Positions 34,129 to 42,739 of a stretch of 64,000 nucleotides of DNA are shown in pieces. This DNA is from an uncultured Rhodospirillaceae bacterium (lineage in GTDB: Bacteria; Pseudomonadota; Alphaproteobacteria; Rhodospirillales; Magnetospirillaceae), in contig CALABS010000074.1 in NCBI GenBank assembly GCA_937887565.1, positions 1-64,000 of the forward strand, in the 5' to 3' direction. The position numbers and the translations under genes are program-made. The notes beneath the pieces were generated by a model. The model had not been told where the DNA came from. It made no database searches and was given only the letters and a program-made list of their open reading frames with translations. The stretch's first letter is position 1, and each line of letters opens with the position of its first letter.

Positions 34129-35184
34129 TCAGCGGCGGCTTTCTTCGAAATGCAGCCATGCCGCCACACCGAGCAGGACGAAGGACAAGGGGGCCACCCA
34201 AACGGCCAACACCGCCGGGATGGCGGTGGCTTCACCCATGGACAGGAACAAACCGTTGGTCACCAGAAAGGCCAAGCCCAATCCCAGGCTGCCGGCCATG
34301 CCATGGGCGAGATTTCCCGCCCGGCGGTTGCCGTGCAGGGCGGGAATCGCCAACAGCAGCATCACCAGCGGGATCGTGAACGCGGCATAGCCCCGTTGCA
34401 CGACGATGCGGTAATGGGCGGCGCTGTCCCTGCCGCTCCAATCGCCTTTCAGCGCCTGCCGGGCCTCGGTGCCCGACACCCGCGACAACGACAGGGTCAG
34501 TTGCCGCATGTTCTCCACCGAGGGTCCATGTTGCCAGATCGTGTCCTGGGTCACCTGGCGGCCGCCGCTCCGGCTCACTGTCTCATCCTGCAAACGCCAG
34601 GTTCCGCCATCGAATTGGGCCACTTTGGCACGGGCGACCTGGGTCAGCCGACCGACAGCATCGCGCTCATAGCGGGTGACGCCGCTCAGACGGCGCCCCC
34701 CATCCTCGATGCCGCCGATCGAGATGATCTGATCGCCGACCCTCAGCCATTGCGGCTGTATCTCGTTGCCCTGCTTGGTCGTGCCCTGCCACCAAGCGGC
34801 GAACGCCCTTTCGGCAGCTGGTGCCCAGCGATCTTCCAACAGGTGGTTGACGATGCCGCACACCAGCAGGACCGGCCACAACGCGAGCAGGAACCGTAAC
34901 GGAGAAAGGCCCGCCGAGCGCAAAATGGTCATTTCGTTGCGGTGGGCCAACGTGCCGAACGCCAGCACACAGCCGATCAGCACCGCCAACGGCAGCAGCC
35001 GGTCCACGGCCAACGGCAGGCGCAACAGCAAATAGGTCGATACGGTGCCGATGCCGCGCGTCTCCGCCGGCATGCGGCGGATCGCCTCCAGCATCTCGAT
35101 CAGCAGCACCAGCGACGTCAGCGCCGCCAATACGGCGACGACGCGGGTGCCGACCACGCGCGACAGATAGAGGATCAGCGTCAC
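34129..35184 (-). CDS. LptG-like (YjgQ) permease of the sphingolipid locus
   Basis: About 351 residues with the LptF/LptG layout. Two N-terminal TM helices (VVAVLAALTSLVLLIEMLEAI, RLLPLAVLIGCVLAFGTLA) are followed by a periplasmic beta-jellyroll (residues ~130-265) and a block of C-terminal TM helices (IPLVMLLLAIPALHGNRRAGN). LptFG normally extract lipopolysaccharide for transport. The start is GTG 35184, as no ATG fits. It is the last gene of the 13-gene sphingolipid set, so I infer export of that lipid rather than LPS. Confidence 0.8.
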   Translation of the reverse strand: MTLILYLSRVVGTRVVAVLAALTSLVLLIEMLEAIRRMPAETRGIGTVSTYLLLRLPLAVDRLLPLAVLIGCVLAFGTLAHRNEMTILRSAGLSPLRFLLALWPVLLVCGIVNHLLEDRWAPAAERAFAAWWQGTTKQGNEIQPQWLRVGDQIISIGGIEDGGRRLSGVTRYERDAVGRLTQVARAKVAQFDGGTWRLQDETVSRSGGRQVTQDTIWQHGPSVENMRQLTLSLSRVSGTEARQALKGDWSGRDSAAHYRIVVQRGYAAFTIPLVMLLLAIPALHGNRRAGNLAHGMAGSLGLGLAFLVTNGLFLSMGEATAIPAVLAVWVAPLSFVLLGVAAWLHFEESRR

Positions 35185-35194
35185 GGCGCCTCCC

Positions 35195-36361
35195 TCATCG
35201 TCGCCGGACCAGAGTCCGGAGATCCAGGGCGACAACCTCCATGGCCGCGAACAGACGGTCCAACGGGTTTTCGCCGGGCCGGCGCTGGGCCCGCCAGAAC
35301 AGGCCCAGGCTGACCACCGCGAAAACCCCGATCACTGCCCACAGGCTGAGAGCCGGCAGATGGCCGGAATCGGCCAACCCCTCCATGGTCTGGAGGATAT
35401 AGTGGAACAGCAGCAGTACCACGCTACCGAACACGATGCCGACGCCGCGTCGTTGCCGTTTGGCGGCCAGCGCCATGGGTATCGCCAGAAACGGCAGAAA
35501 GATCAGGGATGCCGCCCGGACCAGCCGCCCATGCAGTTCGGCGACGATCTCGTCGCGGGGCAAGGACGGTTTGGGGGTGGTGGCGGCGCGGACCAGTTCG
35601 TCCAGGCTGTATTCGCGGGCATCGTCGCCGCGCGGGCGGAATTCCGGCAGGGTCGACGCGAAACTGCGGTCCAGTTCCAGGGTGTCAAAATGAACGAATG
35701 CGACACGTCCGTCCGCCGAGATGATCGCCTGCACGCCATCGTTCAGCCGCAGGCCGAAGCGCGAGCCGCCGGCATCGAAATCCAGTTCGCCGCGGGCGGC
35801 AGTGGTGACCACTTCGCGGCCGTCGAGCCACTGGTGAACGAAAACTTTCTCCAATTTGTCGCCACCTTCGGTCACCCGATCGGCGGTGACCACCGCATGC
35901 TTGCCGACACTGGTGAAGGCATATTCTGGGATCTGGGCTCTCCAGGGAATGTTGGTCGCCAGATAGTAGACGGTGCGGTAGGCATAGCGGCTGTAAGGCT
36001 GGGCATAGCCGAACAGGGCGATGCTGACTACCACCAGCAGAAGCGCCGACGCCAGGAAGGGCATGGCGAAGCGGGCGGGCGACAGACCACAGCCCAACAG
36101 GGCGTCGATCTCGTTGTCGTCACCCAGCCGCGTCACCTGTAGGAAGATGCTGAGAAAGAACCCTGCCGGCAAAGCTAGCCCGAGGTAATGGGGGACCAAA
36201 TAGGCGGCCATCTCCCAAACCATGCCCACCGGTCCCCCATGCAGGCTGACCACGTCGAACAGCCTTAAGATGCGCTCCAGCACCAGCGACACCAGCACGA
36301 CGGCCAGCACAACGCCCAACCGGCGCCAGGTTTCCGCCAGCAGGTAGCGGTCGATCAGCAT
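35195..36361 (-). CDS. LptF-like (YjgP) permease of the sphingolipid locus
   Basis: About 388 residues with the same architecture as its neighbour. It begins MLIDRYLLAETWRRLGVVLAVVLVSLVLERI (in part), with VTRLGDDNEIDALLGCGLSPARF as the conserved cytoplasmic stretch, a periplasmic jellyroll, and AASLIFLPFLAIPMALAAKRQRR before the last helices. It overlaps the nucleotidyltransferase gene by 7 nt, tying it to lipid synthesis. Two different YjgP/Q proteins side by side imply a heterodimeric transporter. No LptB-like ATPase is encoded here, so it would have to borrow one. Confidence 0.82.
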   Translation of the reverse strand: MLIDRYLLAETWRRLGVVLAVVLVSLVLERILRLFDVVSLHGGPVGMVWEMAAYLVPHYLGLALPAGFFLSIFLQVTRLGDDNEIDALLGCGLSPARFAMPFLASALLLVVVSIALFGYAQPYSRYAYRTVYYLATNIPWRAQIPEYAFTSVGKHAVVTADRVTEGGDKLEKVFVHQWLDGREVVTTAARGELDFDAGGSRFGLRLNDGVQAIISADGRVAFVHFDTLELDRSFASTLPEFRPRGDDAREYSLDELVRAATTPKPSLPRDEIVAELHGRLVRAASLIFLPFLAIPMALAAKRQRRGVGIVFGSVVLLLFHYILQTMEGLADSGHLPALSLWAVIGVFAVVSLGLFWRAQRRPGENPLDRLFAAMEVVALDLRTLVRRR

Positions 36362-37143
36362 GCCGTCCGCCCGTTCAGAATCCGCTCGGCCAGGATCAGA
36401 TCGGCGGGACGATCCACATCCATGGCGGCCTCGGCGAACGGCATGTCGATGGCCGCCAGCCGGGCACCGACGCGCCCTCCCAACCGCTCCAGCGCCCGAT
36501 CCAGGCTCAACCGGCCCAAAGCAAAACGCAGCAAGGTCAGCAGGCCCAGGCGGCGGATCATCACCCACGGCTGCTTGCGATGGCGTTCCAGCGAAATCCA
36601 GAATTCCACGATCGCCGCAGCTTCACGGCCACTCAGCAGGAACAGGTTACAGCCGCTGACATGGCGATCAGCGAACCGCCAATACGTCCGGCGGGTTTCG
36701 GGATAGGCGGCGGCGATGGTCGCCCGGCTCGCCACGGCGGCGGCGGCGTTGGTGCCGTCGGCGATGGTGGCGAGGAAATGACGGACCATGGCCGGGGTCA
36801 GCAGGGCATGGTCGGCGGTAACGACCAGCAGCGCGCGTCCGTCGTCCGGCAGGGCCGCAGCCACCGTTCGTGCCGGGGACGCCGCCGGGACCATCAGTCC
36901 CAGGCCGTCCTGGCATAAGCGATCGATCAGCGCTCGCGACCGCGGCGAATCGGGTGGGGCCATGGCCACGGTCACCGGGGCTTCCGGCAAGGCCGCACGC
37001 AGGGCCGCGACCACCCGTTCCAGCATGGGGACGCCCGCCACCGGGGCAAAGACCTTGCTCTCCACCCCCGCCATCCTTGCCACCGCGTCACCACCGCCGC
37101 GACTGCCGGCCAGAACCAGGACATGGGGGACGGGACAAATCAT
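36355..37143 (-). CDS. MobA-like nucleotidyltransferase
   Basis: 262 residues. The Rossmann-like NTP-transferase fold is shown by HVLVLAGSRGGGDAVARMAGVESKVFAPVAGVPMLERVV (in pieces), and the metal-site region by VVTADHALLTPAMV. A C-terminal AIDMPFAEAAMDVDRPADLILAE closes the fold. Such enzymes make NDP-activated sugars or alcohols. The gene overlaps those on both sides by 4-7 nt in the sphingolipid set, so it probably activates a head group. The exact substrate is unknown. Confidence 0.7.
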   Translation of the reverse strand: MICPVPHVLVLAGSRGGGDAVARMAGVESKVFAPVAGVPMLERVVAALRAALPEAPVTVAMAPPDSPRSRALIDRLCQDGLGLMVPAASPARTVAAALPDDGRALLVVTADHALLTPAMVRHFLATIADGTNAAAAVASRATIAAAYPETRRTYWRFADRHVSGCNLFLLSGREAAAIVEFWISLERHRKQPWVMIRRLGLLTLLRFALGRLSLDRALERLGGRVGARLAAIDMPFAEAAMDVDRPADLILAERILNGRTAC

Positions 37144-38276
37144 GCCAGGGCCTTTTCATACAGGCGATAGGTCTTGCAGGGCGGTCCGCACAGCATTTCA
37201 GCCAGGGCGCGCATGGGCTTGTTGGTTTCCAGCACCCACGACAATTCGACCTCCTGCACCTTTCGCGCCAGCAGTTCCGGCCACAACGCGGCGATCAGGT
37301 GGAACGGCAACATGCTTCCCGCCAGTGTCATCGACATGGCTTTGCGCACGCCCATCAACGGCACCCGCGCGGTGCGCAGCCCGCGCCCCTTGAGCCGCCA
37401 CAGCAGCTTGGCCCAGCCGAACGGCCATAGCCGGCCGTTCAGATCGACGATGGCTTCGTTCAGGTTGGGCAGGCACACCAGAAAGGCCACGGCGTGCCCC
37501 TTGGCCTCGGCGAACCAGACCAGCCGTTTCTCGATCAGCGGCCGCAATTCCCGGCCCAGCAGCGCCACCTCTTCGGCGTCGAAGGGGATGAAGCCCCAGT
37601 TGCCGCTCCATGCATCATTGAAGATATCGACCATGAGCCGCACTTCGGAGTCATACGCCGGTCCCAACCGGGCCGGGCGTACCTTCAGGCCGGGCGGCAG
37701 CGGCCGTTCCAGCAGCCGGCGCACGGCCTCCGGGATCGGGCGGCGGGGATCGGCGCGATAGGCCAGCAAATCCATCACCTTGCCATAGCCGGCCTGTTCC
37801 AGGGCCGGCCCCAGGGCGGGCGGGTTGTGCGGCATCATCAGCATGGGCGGCGTGTCGAAGCCATCGACCAGCACCCCGCTTTCCTGGTTCAGGCTGAGGT
37901 CCAGCGGACCGCGGACACGGCTCATGCCCTGGCCGCGCAGCCATTCCTCGGCCGCCCCCGTCAGCGCCGGCACCACACCCGGTCGATCCGTCGCCGCCAA
38001 CAGCCCCAGATGACCGATGCCGGGATCGCGGGCCAACGCCACCGGATCCACTTGGGCGGAGATTCGCCCCACCGGCCGGCCGGCCTGGGTGGCGATCCAC
38101 CATTGCATGCGGGCGCGGCGCAGATAGGGCGTGGCTCCAGGGGTCAAGGCGGCGCGGCGTTCCATCCGCAACGGCGGCACCCAGTAGGGCAGCGAGTGGT
38201 AAACCTGGACCGGCACACTCAGGAAGGTATCAAGATCGCGACTAGGATCGATGGCGGTGACGGTGACGGCGTTCAT
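37140..38276 (-). CDS. GNAT-like acyltransferase, candidate ceramide synthase
   Basis: About 378 residues. The N-terminal part reads VPVQVYHSLPYWVPPLRMERRAAL, then RARMQWWIATQAGRPVGRISAQV like a GNAT beta-core. RGPLDLSLNQESGVLVDGFD and later FNDAWSGNWGFIPFDAEEV are characteristic of this long GNAT-like family. The Caulobacter ceramide synthase bCerS is, as I recall it, a member of this type encoded in a similar cluster, so N-acylation of the sphingoid base is the likely role. Without it the cluster would have no acyl-transfer step. ATG 38276 overlaps the next gene upstream by 4 nt. Confidence 0.65.
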   Translation of the reverse strand: MNAVTVTAIDPSRDLDTFLSVPVQVYHSLPYWVPPLRMERRAALTPGATPYLRRARMQWWIATQAGRPVGRISAQVDPVALARDPGIGHLGLLAATDRPGVVPALTGAAEEWLRGQGMSRVRGPLDLSLNQESGVLVDGFDTPPMLMMPHNPPALGPALEQAGYGKVMDLLAYRADPRRPIPEAVRRLLERPLPPGLKVRPARLGPAYDSEVRLMVDIFNDAWSGNWGFIPFDAEEVALLGRELRPLIEKRLVWFAEAKGHAVAFLVCLPNLNEAIVDLNGRLWPFGWAKLLWRLKGRGLRTARVPLMGVRKAMSMTLAGSMLPFHLIAALWPELLARKVQEVELSWVLETNKPMRALAEMLCGPPCKTYRLYEKALA

Positions 38277-39190
38277 CGGATCACCCCGCGCCGGTACAGC
38301 GACCACAACAGGCCAGGGGCGGCCAGCAGCGGATGCCGGCGCTGCCACGGTTCGAGGGCCACCCGCTGGCCGGAGTGACGTTCCAACTTGCCGACGATGT
38401 AATCGACACCACCGTCAAAGGTGAACAGCGCCTTGGTCAGCCGCACAACGTTCAAGATTTTTCCCGCGATCCGCCGCCGTCGCCAGCGCGCCCGCGCCTG
38501 CCGCCGCCGCGACTCAGCCAGGTGGACACGGTACTGTCCGTCGGGAAGACGGTCGACCTCAGCCGGAGCCAGTGCGGCGAAGGTGGCGTCGAAGCGGGCC
38601 GGGGCAAAGCCGTAAAGCTGGCCGGCGCGGGACGGTCCTTCGACCCGCAATTCGACATCGTAGGTCTGGCGGAACAGGGTGGTCCAGAAATCCTCGGCCC
38701 GTCCTTCGGCTGGCCCCAAGTGAACCGCCCAGTGCACCGCCGTCGCCGCGGCCTGCGACAGGGTCTGGGCCACCCAATCGGCGACGCCGGCATTGCGGCA
38801 ATGGACCAGGGCGACAGGCTGGCAGAACCGGGCCCACACGGTGGTGTCGAGACTGTCGGCGGTGACGCGGGCGGCGAACTGGTCGCGGCTGATCACCGTC
38901 ACCTTGGCGCCCTGGAAGGCGCCGCCCACATCCGCCACGAAGCCGACCGAGGGCGGCAGGACGGCATTGGCCAGCGCTGTGACCGGGTGGCGGTGGAAGG
39001 CGCGGTAATCGTCCACCAGCACATAGAGATCAAGGATTCCCCTGCCGCCTTCGTCGCGCAGGCACGAACCATGGAACAGGATCGCCGTCACCGTATCGCC
39101 GTGCCGGTGGACCAGATCCCGGGCCATGCGGCGGACGGCATCGCCGACAGGATGATCCGGAAGCAGCAGCGAAGGGGGCGGCACCACCAT
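38273..39190 (-). CDS. protein with nucleotidyltransferase-like N-terminus, sphingolipid locus
   Basis: 305 residues. Residues ~35-60 (ILFHGSCLRDEGGRGILDLYVLVDDY) have the GS...D-x-D/L spacing of Pol-beta-type nucleotidyltransferases, although the second acidic residue is not in the usual D-x-D form. The C-terminus is strongly basic (ESRRRQARARWRRRRIAGKI), suggesting contact with membrane lipid. It sits between the lipid kinase and the GNAT gene, with 3- to 4-nt junctions on both sides. The role is inferred to be head-group chemistry; activity is not proven by motif. Confidence 0.55.
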   Translation of the reverse strand: MVVPPPSLLLPDHPVGDAVRRMARDLVHRHGDTVTAILFHGSCLRDEGGRGILDLYVLVDDYRAFHRHPVTALANAVLPPSVGFVADVGGAFQGAKVTVISRDQFAARVTADSLDTTVWARFCQPVALVHCRNAGVADWVAQTLSQAAATAVHWAVHLGPAEGRAEDFWTTLFRQTYDVELRVEGPSRAGQLYGFAPARFDATFAALAPAEVDRLPDGQYRVHLAESRRRQARARWRRRRIAGKILNVVRLTKALFTFDGGVDYIVGKLERHSGQRVALEPWQRRHPLLAAPGLLWSLYRRGVIR

Positions 39191-39193
39191 GAA

Positions 39194-40141
39194 TCACCTC
39201 GCTGCGAAACGAAAGCTGGGACCGGGGTACAAGGTGATGCCGGCGGGACCGGCCTCGAACAATTCGCCGTCGATGACGAAGGCGCCGTGCAGACGTAGAT
39301 CCAGCCGCTGGCAGCGGCCGCCGTCGATTCCCAGAGCGGCGTCGGGCAACTGTCCGCGCCAGGCTTTCCACAAGGCCTGCGGCAGATAGCGCGGCGGATG
39401 GGGGACGCGCAGCCAGCTCAGCGACGGGTCGGCGGCGGGCGGCGGAAACGGCCACAAGCCCAGCATCAGCCGCCGGGCGGTGGTCGCCAGCAGCAGGAAA
39501 CAAGGTGTGGCCGAGCCTTCCGCCTCGACACCGTCGATGATCGGACACAATGCCGGGTCGGCCAGCCCATCGCTGCCGCGCAGGGCTTCCCACATCACCC
39601 GCCCCACGCCAATGGCCACCGCCGTGCGCTGGCGGAAGCCGTGGTCGTGGGCCCAGCGCCCGGCCATGCGGGTGGCGTGGGTGAAGGCCCCCGCTCCGAA
39701 CAACAAACCGCGCACCCGCCGCGGCGGGTGATCGGGCCAAGTCACCTCCAGGGACGGACGCTCGCTCCAACGGGTGCCGCGCCAGTCGTGACGCACGGCA
39801 TCCAGCAAACGGGACAAGCCGGCACGGCCAGAGCCGAACGACCCGACATCGCCGGCGGCCAAATTGGTTTTCCCCGACGGCAGCAACGCCAGCGGCGGGC
39901 GCGAAGGCCCGAACGCCTCGGGCAGCAGCGACATGACCTCGCGCAAGGTGCCGTCGCCACCGTCCACGGCGATGGCGGCGACGTCGCAGCGAGCGAAATC
40001 GCGCAAGGCCGTCTCCAATTCCGTCGGCGTCCGGGGGGCACAAGTCAGCACATCCGGCAGGGTGGCGGCGTGCTCGGCCAGTTTGGCCGTGCCGCAATTG
40101 CCGTCGCTGAACGGATTGCAGACCAGCGCCACCTGTTTCAT
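39194..40141 (-). CDS. diacylglycerol-kinase-family lipid kinase, candidate ceramide kinase
   Basis: 315 residues. It starts MKQVALVCNPFSDGN, with the nucleotide-binding AVDGGDGTLREVMSLL and ALLPSGKTNLAAGDVG. These match the GGDGT and LPxGTxN motifs of DAGK/sphingosine kinases, with Lys after Gly in the second. The C-terminal beta-sandwich ends FVIDGELFEAGPAGITLYPGPSFRF. It phosphorylates a lipid alcohol. In Caulobacter a member of this family in the sphingolipid cluster is a ceramide kinase, and context makes that the best call. It overlaps the CDP-alcohol transferase gene by 4 nt. Confidence 0.75.
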   Translation of the reverse strand: MKQVALVCNPFSDGNCGTAKLAEHAATLPDVLTCAPRTPTELETALRDFARCDVAAIAVDGGDGTLREVMSLLPEAFGPSRPPLALLPSGKTNLAAGDVGSFGSGRAGLSRLLDAVRHDWRGTRWSERPSLEVTWPDHPPRRVRGLLFGAGAFTHATRMAGRWAHDHGFRQRTAVAIGVGRVMWEALRGSDGLADPALCPIIDGVEAEGSATPCFLLLATTARRLMLGLWPFPPPAADPSLSWLRVPHPPRYLPQALWKAWRGQLPDAALGIDGGRCQRLDLRLHGAFVIDGELFEAGPAGITLYPGPSFRFAAR

Positions 40142-41280
40142 GGCCGCGCCAGCCAGGATGACTGCGGACCTGACCCGCGCACCGCCAGTTCGGCTTGGAT
40201 CAGTTGCCCGACATGAACCGCGATGGAAATCACCGTCCACGCCGCCACGGCCAGCAATCCCCAGCCCGGCTGGCCCGCCACGGCAAAGGCGGTGAGCACG
40301 ATCAGGTTGGGATTGCGCCGCGCCACCACCAACCGAAACAAGCTGTCGAAGCGGCGCCACACATGCATCTGAAAGCCGTGCCGCAGGATGAAGGCGCCTT
40401 CCAGCAAACGCAGAACCACGTACCCGGCGAAGGTCGCGGCCAGGGTCGTTTCCGGCCACGGATAGGAAACTTCGGCATCGAGGCACCCCCAATGCCAAGC
40501 CAGCCACCAGAACGGAGGGTGGATCATGTCGATCCCATGATCGAAGACGTTGCCAAAACGGGTCGAGGTCAGGGTGACTCGCGCCAGCTTGCCGTCCACC
40601 GTGTCCAGGAAGGTCATGCCCCAGGCCGCCGCCAGCCCGGCCAGGAACTGCCCGTCGGCAAACAGCGCCATGGCGACGAACACCAGCACCAGACTGGCCA
40701 GGGTGACGGCGTTGGGAGAAAGCCCGGCCCGCGCACACCAGCGGGTCGCCCACCGGGCCGGAGCCGGCCACACATATTTGGTCACCAGATCGGTGACGCC
40801 CTTGTAGGCGCCGGCGAAGGTGGCGCGCTCGACCGCGGCGACGGTCTCGGCGGTCAGCGGCATGACCACCGGTTTCAGCCGTTTGCGCAGGATGGCGAGG
40901 TAAAGGAACGGCGCCGCCGGATCGTGCTCGATGAGCCGCAGATGGTCGGGCCAGGGCTGGGATGTCGTGATCGCCAGGGCGGTGGCGGCGACGTCGGCTC
41001 CGGCCACATGGGCGGCCAGGGGCACCAGCGGCCCGTCGATCCGGATCGCCAGCATCGTACCCTCTTCCCTGGCCAACAGGCCGATCAGGGCGGGATCGAT
41101 GACCCAATCGGCACGCGCCATCAGGCAGGACGGCAGGCGTGCCGCAATTTCGCCATCGGCGACCAGCGGCGCGGCCCCGGCCTTGGTCAAGGTGCGACGG
41201 GCCCGCTCCTCGCCGGTGATGCTCCACAACGCGACGTCGCTGTGGCCGAGAACCAGGGCGCAGGGGGCAGATTCAGTCAT
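40138..41280 (-). CDS. CDP-alcohol phosphotransferase with an extra N-terminal domain
   Basis: About 380 residues. The C-terminal half has several TM helices and the full catalytic signature: DTVDGKLARVTLTS followed by FGNVFDHGIDMIHPPFW (DGxxAR...GxxxDxxxD). The N-terminal ~170 residues (VLGHSDVALWSITGEERARRTL, then PLVADGEIAARLPSCLMARADWVIDP) resemble a decayed sugar/alcohol-phosphate nucleotidyltransferase, as in bifunctional inositol-phosphate cytidylyltransferase/transferase proteins. The enzyme would place a polar alcohol phosphate on a lipid. The acceptor is inferred to be the sphingolipid. Confidence 0.8.
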   Translation of the reverse strand: MTESAPCALVLGHSDVALWSITGEERARRTLTKAGAAPLVADGEIAARLPSCLMARADWVIDPALIGLLAREEGTMLAIRIDGPLVPLAAHVAGADVAATALAITTSQPWPDHLRLIEHDPAAPFLYLAILRKRLKPVVMPLTAETVAAVERATFAGAYKGVTDLVTKYVWPAPARWATRWCARAGLSPNAVTLASLVLVFVAMALFADGQFLAGLAAAWGMTFLDTVDGKLARVTLTSTRFGNVFDHGIDMIHPPFWWLAWHWGCLDAEVSYPWPETTLAATFAGYVVLRLLEGAFILRHGFQMHVWRRFDSLFRLVVARRNPNLIVLTAFAVAGQPGWGLLAVAAWTVISIAVHVGQLIQAELAVRGSGPQSSWLARP

Positions 41281-42478
41281 TGCCGCCCTCCAGCACACCC
41301 AAAGCGGTGCCGATTTCCGTCATGGCCGCCACCGCTTGGTCGATCTCGTCATCGGTGTGGACGGCGGTGACGCTGCTTCGCAACAACGGATGGGAATCGG
41401 GGGTCGCCGGCGGCAAAGCCAGGTTGACGTAGATTCCCGCCTGCAACAGCGCGGTCCAGAAGGTTACGGCGATGGCGACGTCGGGCAGGCGGACCGACAC
41501 GATCGGTCCGGGGTGCGGTCCCAGGATGAAGCCGGCGCTGGACAGTCCGCCATACAGCCGGTGGGCATTGCGGTGCAGGTTGAGGCGCAGCCGCGGCTCT
41601 TCGTGCAGCCGTTCCAATCCCCGCTGGACCGAAGCGATCACCGAAGGCGGCAGCGACGCGGTGAACATGTAGGGACGACAGCACAGTCGCAGAATATCGA
41701 AATTGGGCTGGTTCGAGGTGCAGAAGCCGCCTATGCCTCCCAGGCTTTTGGAAAAAGTGCCGACGATGAATTCCACATCGTCCTCGATCCCCGCCTCTTC
41801 GGCCCCCCCGCGCCCGTTTTCGCCCAACACGCCCAACGAATGGGCCTCGTCCACCAGCAAGGTGGCACCGGCTTCGCGTTTGACCTGGGCGATCTCGGCC
41901 AGCGGAGCACGGTCGCCCAGCATGCTGTAGATGCCTTCGACCACGATCAGCCGATGGCCGGGCTGGCCTTCCAAGCGGCGCAGGCGACGAGCCAGGTCAT
42001 CGGGGTCGTTGTGACGGAAGCGGATCACCTGGGCCGCCGACAGCCGGCTGCCATCATAGATGCTGGCATGGCTGTCGGCGTCGAGCAGCAAGTAGTCGTC
42101 GCGTCCGGCCAGCGTCGAGATCGTCGCCAGATTGGCCTGGTAGCCCGTGGTGAACACCATGGCCGACCCGCGGCCGAAAAAAGCCGCCAACCTGTCCTCC
42201 AGCCCGGCGTGGCCCTGATAGGTGCCGTTGGCGATGCGCGAGCCGGTCGTGCCGGCGCCGTACTGTTGCAATGCGGCAACGCCGCTGGCGATCACCTGCG
42301 GGTCGAAAGTCAGGCCGAGATAATTGTTGCTGCCGAAGATCAGCACGGGACGACCGTCGATGGTCGCCTCGACCGGGGAACGCACGGAATCGAAGGTAAC
42401 CGCGAAAGGGTCGGCGCCCCATCTCTGCAATTCGCCATAGGCGTGCTGCAACGGCACGAACTTGTCGAGAATGCTCAT
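41273..42478 (-). CDS. spt: serine palmitoyltransferase-type alpha-oxoamine synthase
   Basis: 401 residues. The PLP-binding Lys is in TFSKSLGGIGGF. Further hallmarks are IFGSNNYLGLTFDPQV, YGAGTTGSRIANGT, LLVDEAHSLGVLGENGRGG and the C-terminal PATPDSHPLLRSSVTAVHT. It condenses serine with a fatty acyl thioester to 3-oxo-sphinganine, the first step of sphingolipid synthesis. The alternatives KBL and BioF are less likely because an acyl carrier protein, acyl-AMP ligase and reductase follow the bacterial spt pattern. It overlaps the ACP gene by 4 nt. Confidence 0.88.
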   Translation of the reverse strand: MSILDKFVPLQHAYGELQRWGADPFAVTFDSVRSPVEATIDGRPVLIFGSNNYLGLTFDPQVIASGVAALQQYGAGTTGSRIANGTYQGHAGLEDRLAAFFGRGSAMVFTTGYQANLATISTLAGRDDYLLLDADSHASIYDGSRLSAAQVIRFRHNDPDDLARRLRRLEGQPGHRLIVVEGIYSMLGDRAPLAEIAQVKREAGATLLVDEAHSLGVLGENGRGGAEEAGIEDDVEFIVGTFSKSLGGIGGFCTSNQPNFDILRLCCRPYMFTASLPPSVIASVQRGLERLHEEPRLRLNLHRNAHRLYGGLSSAGFILGPHPGPIVSVRLPDVAIAVTFWTALLQAGIYVNLALPPATPDSHPLLRSSVTAVHTDDEIDQAVAAMTEIGTALGVLEGGND

Positions 42479-42729
42479 TCCGCCACCCGGCTGATCAACG
42501 CGGCCAAGGTGCGGGCCAAATCACCGATGGTCTCCACCTGAGCCAAATTGTCCATGGTCAACGACACATCGAATTCGTCCTCAAGCGCCATGACGAAATT
42601 CATCACCGCCAGCGAATCCAGTCCGAGATCGGCGACGATCCGGGATTCGGCGGAAATCTCCGTGCCGGGCGGGATCACTGTGCGCAAATGCTCGACGATA
42701 TGCTCAACGATTTCTTTGCAATCGGTCAT
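42475..42729 (-). CDS. acyl carrier protein of the sphingolipid locus
   Basis: 84 residues. The phosphopantetheine Ser is in VADLGLDSLAVMNFVMALEDEF, the classic DSL motif. The surface is acidic and the length standard. It would carry the acyl chain for the palmitoyltransferase next door, charged by the acyl-AMP ligase two genes upstream, as reported for Caulobacter sphingolipid synthesis. It is distinct from the housekeeping AcpP. It overlaps spt by 4 nt. Confidence 0.9.
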   Translation of the reverse strand: MTDCKEIVEHIVEHLRTVIPPGTEISAESRIVADLGLDSLAVMNFVMALEDEFDVSLTMDNLAQVETIGDLARTLAALISRVAE

Positions 42730-42739
42730 TTGTCGTCCC

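Noticed and set aside
41273..42478. Alpha-oxoamine synthase considered as BioF or glycine C-acetyltransferase
   Set aside because: No biotin or threonine genes are near; the overlapping ACP, acyl-AMP ligase and reductase match the known sphingolipid cluster pattern.
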